Shown one piece after another: positions 57,680-64,000 of a DNA stretch of 64,000 bases. The notes beneath the pieces were generated by a model. It searched no databases. It was not told the DNA's origin and saw only the letters and a list, made by a program, of their open reading frames with translations. The DNA comes from Nissolia schottii (lineage: Eukaryota; Streptophyta; Magnoliopsida; Fabales; Fabaceae). Both the position numbers and the translations under genes were made by a program. The DNA lies in contig QANU01085734.1 in assembly GCA_003254905.1 (NCBI GenBank), positions 54,371 through 118,370 of the forward strand, given 5' to 3'. The first letter of the stretch is position 1. Every line of letters begins with the position of its first letter.

Positions 57680-58708
57680 GATTGAGGACATGTGGACAAT
57701 CAAAACACTGCATTACGAGAGTTTCTCGTCAAGAAGCATCATTTGGTGCCTAGAATTCAAATTCAAGACTAATGACACAAAGGCACAGAAAGCAGTTACA
57801 TAACTGTCAAAACTCAGAGTGCCTAAATTCAAATTTAAGCACCATGACACGGAGGCGCCAGAAAGCAATTATGTAACCGTTAGGGCTTAAGTTTCTTTAT
57901 AAATAGAACTCATCAGACACATTTTTTTACCAAGTTCCTAGGATTACACATTTGCAAACACTCTCACACGCTCACCCTCACGCCTCCAATGGCTACTCAG
58001 AGCACGAGAAAAGACAAGTATACATCTTGAACTTCACCTTTTCTTTTCCCTTTTTAGAATTAAACACCTTATCTTTTCCTTTTCATCTTTATTTGTAATT
58101 TTTTTGTATCAAACTTGTTTGTAAGACATTGTTTCCTATAATTTAGGTTTCTATACATAAGTTCTTGTATTCATAACTCTGAAACTGAAATTTAAATGAA
58201 CAAACACCATAAAAGCAATGTTTAATTGTCAAATTCTTAATAATTGCTATTCTACTACTAACTCTGGAACTAGAACTTGGTTCTAACAATTAAGTTGCAT
58301 ACAAAAATCATACATTGGCATTGACAGTCCAAACTATCGAGTAATTCTTTATATTACTCGTTCCTTCAAGTTTTAATACAATTATTGTGAAACACATCAC
58401 TCTGGAACTGAAACTTGATTGTACACTTACAATACCCACAAATTGGCATTCATACTCAAGTCTTCTAACATTATTACTTGTACGCATCACTCTAGAATTA
58501 AAAATTTTAGTTTACATTCATAGAAGTCCTACATTGACAACTGCAATGTTATCTATCGTGAACAATATATTGACACAAGGGATATATTTCTTGCGCACTT
58601 CGATAATTACGTTTCTAAGACTCAACAAGAAAATCGTTTCAGCTCCCCGAATTGAGATCTTAAAATAAGATGGATTTGTCAATTATTTGTTGTCGACAGT
58701 AATACCAA
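57680..58708 (+). mobile_element. Family B repeat, copy 2 (interrupted by a CACTA element)
   Basis: Aligned blocks with copy 1: ATTCAAATTCAAG, GGAGGCGCC, TATAAATAG at 57899, a CACTCTCACACGC leader, an ATGGCTACTCAGAGCACGA start and a T-rich tail. It ends TTATTTGTTGTCGACAGTAATACCAA, where the CACTA element begins, and resumes CAAAAACCACC at 61597. Upstream sequence from about 57320 (GAGCTCGACACTAGAAGTC and later) may be part of it. Confidence 0.55.
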
Positions 58709-59468
58709 CACTACAACAAAAATAGGTATTACCGTCGATCTATTATCGTCGGACACGAACCGACGGTATTACCGTCAGAAAAAACAAAATAGCCGACGGT
58801 AACCGGTCGACCGGTAAAAATGAGATGCTATTACCAAGGGATAGACTACCCGACGCAAATACCGACGGTAACTTTTTAGCGGGTTATGGCGGTNTGTCCC
58901 GCTGCTCTCCCTGGGCCCCTTGATACCAGGGTCTTCACTCGCCCATTAACGTCTACTCCGTTCTGGCGTATTCGTCGTGCTTTCCTGGAATCATAAATGA
59001 GTGGGGATGAGAACGTTGCGTCCTCGGTGGGGTCCTTTGGGACATAACTACTCGTTTCTCTACTCAATTATGATTCCGCCGCTGAGGGGGTCTCTAGGTG
59101 GCATAGTTACACTGAATCCCTGCTTGTTATTATCCGTTCTAGTCCTGAGCAGCCTTATCAAAATTACTAGGTGATCGAGGGAATCTAATCTTGCTTTACC
59201 TATTTATATGTTCTCACTCTTTCTATTCCTGATCGTCTGAGTATTGTGTCCTCTGATCACATACCCACGTAACCTATACTTTGTGGGGTAACCTCGTGAC
59301 ACTGTTTCACTCGGTATGTCCCATCACATAGATACATATGTATACATATATGTCTACATACTTAGCCACTCATGACATATCTTATGCTTGCGGGGGACAT
59401 GGGGTTCTCTTGCGCGTCCTGTCAGGCTCGCCTAACAGGGTTGTGTCCTTCTTGATCTATCTGTTGGT

Positions 59469-59753
59469 CCACACCTCCTCGCAAGCCTTAGGACTCATCC
59501 CTTGTTGGTGTACAACCTAACCTTTCCTGTCTGTTCCTCGAGGCAACATGACTCCACCCTCTCATTGGGTGGCGAGGGGCCGCCCTGACAGCGTTACCGG
59601 AAGCGGACTAGTGCCCACACCTCCTCGTACACCTTAGGACTCGTCCCCTGGTGGTGTACGACCTAACCTTTCCTATCGTTCCTCGAGACAACATGACTCC
59701 ACCCGCTTGCTGGGTGGCGAGGGGCCGCCCTGACAGCATTACCGGAAGCGGAC
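59469..59753 (-). repeat. About 144-bp tandem duplication in the LTR piece
   Basis: CCACACCTCCTCG...CCGGAAGCGGAC occurs twice in a row (59469 and about 59612 onward), with modest differences. The unit includes the GGTGGCGAGGGGCCGCCCTG block that occurs once in most copies. Confidence 0.75.
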
Positions 59754-60109
59754 CTGCGTCTGACTGACTGGTTGTGCCCGCAGACCTGCTGAGAGAGGGA
59801 TTTTCTTATTATATAACTACGTACTTATCTTCAAGGTTCTCCGAGCCCATATGGTCGGGGCCTTCTTAAGATACTTCATTTTTCCTAAGGTTCAATTATG
59901 GTCTTTGTTAAGTTTAGGTGATGACTTCTAATTTTCTAGGGTCGTCATAAGGTCCTAACGACGACCGTGTCCTCATGATGCATAATAACATTAATATAGA
60001 CATAATACACATTATCATGACACATAATACGTAAACATTTTCATCATCATACATACATTAAAGTACGACAGCAATTGTCAGCATCTTCGTCACCTCTTTT
60101 CCTTTAGAA

Positions 60110-60790
60110 TTTTGGTTATCAAATACCCGATGAGTCCAAGACCTCATCCTAGGGTTTTTGATAGCTCGAAGATCATTTTTCACACATGTAAATCCAGATT
60201 TCATGCCCAAGGTTCATTAATTACAGATTTACCCTCTTTACCCGAAATGCCATCTTTTACCCGAAAAACACGATTTTGTTTAGAATTTTAGTTAAAAACC
60301 ACCCGATGGACTCAAGACTTTACCCCAAGGTTTTTGATAGCTTTGAACCCATTTTTCCTGAAAATAAACCCAGATTTTCTATCCCTACATCCAAAATTAC
60401 AGTTCTACCCTTATATGCCCAAAACGTCATTTTTGTCCGAAAAACTGATTTTCTTTAGAATTTTAGTTAACCACAACCCGATGGACTCAAGAATTAACCC
60501 CAAGGTTTTTGATAGCTATGAACCCATTTTTCATGAAAAAAAGCCCATATTTTTGGTCCGTATACCCAAAATTACAATTCTGTGCCCATATGCCCAAAAC
60601 GTCATTTTTGTCCGAAAAGCCGGTTTTCTTTAAAATTTTTGTTAACAGCAACCCGATGGACTTAAGACTTAACGCCAAGGTTTTTGATAGCTCTGAACCC
60701 ATTTTTCATGAAAACAAACCCAGATTTTCAGTCGCTATACCCAAAATTGCAATTCTTCCCTCATATGCTCAAAGCTTCATTTTTGCTCTG
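60110..60790 (-). repeat. 175-bp module, four tandem units
   Basis: Units restart at about 60125, 60300, 60477 and 60651, each with CCCGATGG(A/G), AAGACTTAACCCCAAGG-like text, GTTTTTGATAGCT and AAACCCAGATTTT. The overlapping reading frames here are translations of the module and do not support a gene. Confidence 0.8.
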
Positions 60791-61599
60791 TGACACCTTT
60801 TCTTAAAACTCTTTCATGCACACCACTTAGAGTATTTACCACATATTCCAGCACTCATAAATCATATATTTTCAACTTCTAAACACTAAATAACACATGC
60901 ATGCATCATATAATACATAATACATTATATTCTCATAAAACCACATACACACTTGCATGCAACATGCAAGCACTCATTAATCACCAAGAGGGTGATTCAA
61001 CCATAACTTTACCCACAGATTTTTAACAACCAAAATAATATATATTTACTTCCAAACAACAATCAAACACATGCATGCACATCATCAACCATAATATACA
61101 TATTTTCACATAATCACACATTTCAGTATAGAACCACCAAGAGTTAGTTTAGGCTAGATTTACCCACTTTGGATGATGAAGGTGTGTAGTGTGCTGAATG
61201 TTGAGTGAAGCTTCTCAAGGGTTCTTGAGAATTCCAAGCTCAGTGGCTCCTTGCTTGGAAAAATGAAGGTTATACCTTCTTGCTTGTAAGTGGTGTTTTT
61301 GTGTGTTCTAGAGAGAATAAGAGAGTGTTCTCCTTTAGATTTTTAGTGCAAGAAAATGAGAAGAGAGTGATGAGAAGGGGAAGGGTTGGGTTCGGTTTTT
61401 GGGGGAGGAAGAATGGGCTAAGTTGTGTGGTTTTGGCTTAGGGAGACAATCGTGGTTCTTGAGCTTTGTTTGGTGGCTTTTCTCTTAGTTTCTCTTAGTT
61501 TCTCTTAGAGAGATTNTCGGAAACACAATGTACTGACGGTAACTGCCTCAATACCGACGGAAAATTCCGACGGAAATAGTGTGATTTCTTGTAGTGCAA

Positions 61600-62243
61600 A
61601 AACCACCAAAAACAATTCGTTAACAAATTGTATATTTAATAAGCGCAAATTCAGCTCCTGTAAAATAAATGGTTATGTGTAGTTTATTAAATAACATTTT
61701 ATAAATAATAAATTTCGTCAATCCAAACATTATGAAATAATAATTACAAGAATTTGATTCACGAAAAACCAGTCTAGCTATGGGAGTAGCTTCATGATCT
61801 CTTTGAAGATCTTTCTTTCCCTTCTATTTTTTAAAACGCGTCTTTGTATATCTTTCTTAGTTAGGCTGTTTTTCACTCCATGTATTTGGCTTGCGCTTCA
61901 TCCTTAAGTTTGATATTTCTTAGGCATAATGTTTTGGTTCTGTAAAAGTGGTTGAGCTCTTTAAATTCTCTGAAAACTATTCTTGAAAGTTATAGTAGTA
62001 TCGTTTGATAAAATAATATAAAAATTACTCTTAATAAGTAGAAATCATAAGAATGATATTTGATAAATATATCGTTAAGTTGCTCTTAAAATATGAAATG
62101 ATTATAATGGATATAAAGAGTAAAAAATAATTTTTATATATTTCATTAATTATTGAATGATAAAATTAAAATTTTATAAAATTTTAATATTATTTGAATT
62201 TTTTTAAATTAGAGAATCAAAGCCAACTCTAAATAACCTCTTT
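61600..62243. other. Spacer, no gene seen
   Basis: The first bases finish family B copy 2. A stretch of about 50 bases at 61866 (GCTGTTTTTCACTCCATG...) recurs at 62581. The rest is AT-rich. Confidence 0.45.
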
Positions 62244-62400
62244 GTTTTTAGGTTGCATGCCCGGTATCCGGGGCTTCACGCACCTGGCTATGGCGCGTGA
62301 GTCTCTCAGCGGGGATAACTGCGTACACAAGGTCTCGAACTAGGGACATTGCTTAAGCGATACCAATCCGCTTACCACTTGGACCAACTCCCGTTGGTTA
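62244..62400 (-). mobile_element. tRNA-derived SINE with 13-bp target duplications
   Basis: On the minus strand it begins TAACCAACGGGAGTTGGTCC at 62400, has AAGTGGTAAGCGG (A-box like) and AGTTCGAGACC (B-box like), and ends in an A-rich tail at 62250-62244. AAATAACCTCTTT at 62231-62243 is repeated exactly at 62401-62413. These duplications, the pol III boxes and the tail are all as expected of a SINE mobilised by LINE machinery. It is probably rather young, since the 13-bp repeats are still identical. Confidence 0.88.
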
Positions 62401-62413
62401 AAATAACCTCTTT

Positions 62414-63530
62414 TGAAAACTCTTAAGAGCACCTCTCGCTTTCAAAAGTCTCAACTGCTAAAAGCAAAAAGTTTTTCAACTTTTCAATTTATTAAACACA
62501 ACAAATTAGCTTGTACTTTTTTAGAGCAAAAACACTTCTTCAAAATTTTTTATAAAACCAAGCCTTAGGTAGAGAGAGAGGCTGTTTTTCACTCCATGAA
62601 TTTGGCTTGAGCTTCATCCTTAAGCAAACTTCTTATATCATTTGATATTGTAATTTTTTTAACCACTTTCTAACCTGTTTCTTCTTTTGGGTACGACAAG
62701 TAGATCTGATGATTTAAGTAGGGATGGACCTAGCACTTTACTAAAGCATCATATATAAAGAGCCCCCAAATCACAAGATACACTGCCATACATACAATAC
62801 CACATAACAAATGTATTATAACATCGAAATCTATCTGAAGAACATTAATTTTAACATGCAGAAAATTCCACTTTAATAAATAAATATTAGTAATCATATA
62901 ACTCAAATTTGATCTGTTCATCATATTCGTCTCTTCATGGTTTTAAAATAAACATATTAAACACTGCTTCAATTTATATATAAAAAAAATCACGTTTATA
63001 AGTGTCAATGATAATTGTTTCAGTAGCTTAAATACGAAAAAATTGTTTCCAATGTATTTTATCTAGAGAGGCATTTGATTACTTACTACACCAATGAGAG
63101 AATCTCTAATTATTATTATTATCCAAACTACTTATACAATACATGAGTTATGCATTTTTCATTCTTAATTAAATTATTTGAATTTTAAAATACAGATGAA
63201 GGCTTTGTCTTCTCTCGAGGGCGGTGGTTACCAAAAGATATCTATACTATATATATTTTAAAGAGTCGTGTTACGAACTTACGCGTACACTAAATATTGT
63301 ACTAACGTATCACCATTATTGTTTTAAATGCATCCTGATTCACTACTAATAAAATAATTGCTCCCCACTTGCCCACTAATTATGAATATTTTTATGTATA
63401 GTACTATGTTAGTTGTACGCTGACACCCATTTTATTGTACACATGGACTTTTGCAATTTTAAAACCATCTGCATTGAACTCCATTCCACATGTGAACACT
63501 AAGTAACTTCTACAATAAATATTTTTAATA
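62414..63530. other. AT-rich spacer, no gene seen
   Basis: No coding region, RNA gene or clear transposon end was seen. ACGTACACTAAATATTGTACTAAC at 63284 resembles MITE-type sequence but is not bounded. Confidence 0.45.
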
Positions 63531-63534
63531 AGTT

Positions 63535-64000
63535 ATGTTTTTAGTCCCTGTAAAATTTGAAAGTTTGGTTTTAGTCCCGGTATGAAAGTTTTAGTCCCTG
63601 TGAAAGTTAAAAGTTTGTTTTTAGTCCCTGGAACTGGATGAGAGTTGACTGCGCTGACGTGGCCGCTAATAGCGCTGACGCGGCGTGCCACGTGGGATGC
63701 CACATAGCATAACCCAAAATATTAAAATTTGACCCATACCCATGCCCATTGCCCACCCCGACCCGAATTTAATTAAAAATTAAAAAAAATTTGAAACAAC
63801 CCCCTTAACTCGTACCCCACCCCATCCCAACCGCACCCCATTTGTATCCTCTCATCTCTCTCTCGAACCCCACCCACCCCACCCCACCCCACCATTGGTC
63901 TCTCCCCCCACTCCTCTCCGCTGTCGTCCTCCTCCTTCGCCAACCCACCCTCCTCGCCGCGCCCCCGTGTGCCTTCCATCTCATCGAAAACTGGTGGAGT
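63535..64000 (+). mobile_element. Mutator-like terminal region, runs off the window
   Basis: TTTAGTCCCTGTAAAATTTG, TTTTAGTCCCGG and further repeats are followed by GACTGCGCTGACGTGGCC and GCCACATAGCATAAC, as at 43100-43280. From 63740 the sequence is C-rich (CCACCCCACCCC) and could be captured host DNA, or the leader of a gene beyond the edge. The short minus frame here is a product of the C-rich tract. Confidence 0.45.

Larger units (their letters stand above)
58895..61515 (-). mobile_element. Family A LTR piece between two gap bases
   Basis: Minus-oriented LTR blocks include the CGTTCTCATCCCCACTCATTT end, a GATCACCTAGTAATTT block, the CCCCTCGCCACCC block, four 175-bp modules, and a leader with GTGGGTAAA. 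Both LTR ends are missing, and the piece starts and stops exactly at n bases. It may be a nested insertion with its ends lost in gaps, or a contig placed in a gap. Confidence 0.6.
58709..61596. mobile_element. CACTA (En/Spm-type) transposon, non-autonomous, with gaps
   Basis: It begins CACTACAACAAAAATAGG at 58709 and ends GATTTCTTGTAGTG at 61596. CAA precedes (58706-58708) and follows (61597-61599), the 3-bp duplication expected of CACTA elements. Subterminal repeats of CCGACGGTA/TACCGTCGG type fill 58730-58890 and 61530-61575, as in this superfamily. Copy 1 of family B shows the empty site (ACCAAAAACC near 39890). No transposase was found. The interior (58895-61515) is a family A LTR piece between two gap bases, so the true interior of the element may be missing or misplaced. 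Confidence 0.8.

Noticed and set aside
60276-60793. Overlapping 60-99 residue frames on the plus strand
   Set aside because: They are translations of the tandem 175-bp module. The repeated residues follow the DNA repeat, and the same frames recur in degraded form elsewhere.
63773-63979. 68-residue Gly/Glu-rich minus frame at the window end
   Set aside because: It is the reverse of a CCACCCCACCCC-type low-complexity tract with no supporting structure.

Overview
The window is plant nuclear DNA from a flowering plant, most likely a eudicot. The evidence is two spliced genes with plant GT-AG introns and typical plant products, plus a dense load of plant transposon families: long-LTR elements, Ty1-copia, CACTA, Helitron, hAT MITE, Mutator-like ends, LINE and tRNA-derived SINEs. 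The base composition is AT-rich. I cannot name the species. Only two intact host genes are supported. They are a receptor-like cytoplasmic kinase of the RLCK-VII/PBL type (+ strand, six exons, 31184-33922, 413 residues) and an alpha-expansin (- strand, three exons, 48070-44590, 259 residues). Nothing suggests that the two genes work together; each is an ordinary single-copy-style gene in repeat-rich DNA.

Layout. 1-5373: two nested copies of a long-LTR family (here called family A) and a solo LTR with a perfect 5-bp target duplication. 5374-7208: AT-rich DNA with a LINE 3' end. 7209-about 11340: a decayed Helitron with PIF1-type helicase remains. 11629-17297: a family A LTR with a second one nested inside it. 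17303-19735: AT-rich DNA with diverged tandem repeats. 19736-29860: a three-level nest of family A LTRs whose outer copy has an odd inverted terminus. 29861-34230: spacer and the kinase gene. 34520-43376: a hAT MITE, AT-rich spacer, LTR-like fossils, a 139-residue ORF, a SINE, a fold-back element and nested MITEs. 43377-48110: a family A fragment, then the expansin gene. 48111-51984: spacer with no gene seen. 51985-56560: Ty1-copia fossils, family A pieces and a highly acidic ORF. 57680-61600: a second dispersed repeat (family B) split by a CACTA transposon. 61600-64000: spacer, a SINE with 13-bp target duplications, and a Mutator-like end at the window edge.

Family A dominates the window. 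Its LTRs are about 2.6-3.3 kb, begin TGTAACATCCC and end GTGTTACA, and lie between 5-bp target duplications. They carry a TATA box and a conserved GTGGGTAACC in the leader, and no protein-coding interior was seen. Between the leader and a conserved CATGATGCAT region they carry a fast-changing segment that differs by copy: palindromic TCATTCGAATGA units, GCTGAGCGGCC units, or a module of about 175 bp. Six single-base n positions mark assembly joins. At two of them the flanks are near-identical direct copies, which suggests unmerged overlaps or haplotypes rather than real tandem repeats. I found no convincing new molecular system. The strongest leads are the exchangeable LTR segment, the inverted LTR terminus, and the CACTA insertion with its empty-site relative in the same window.
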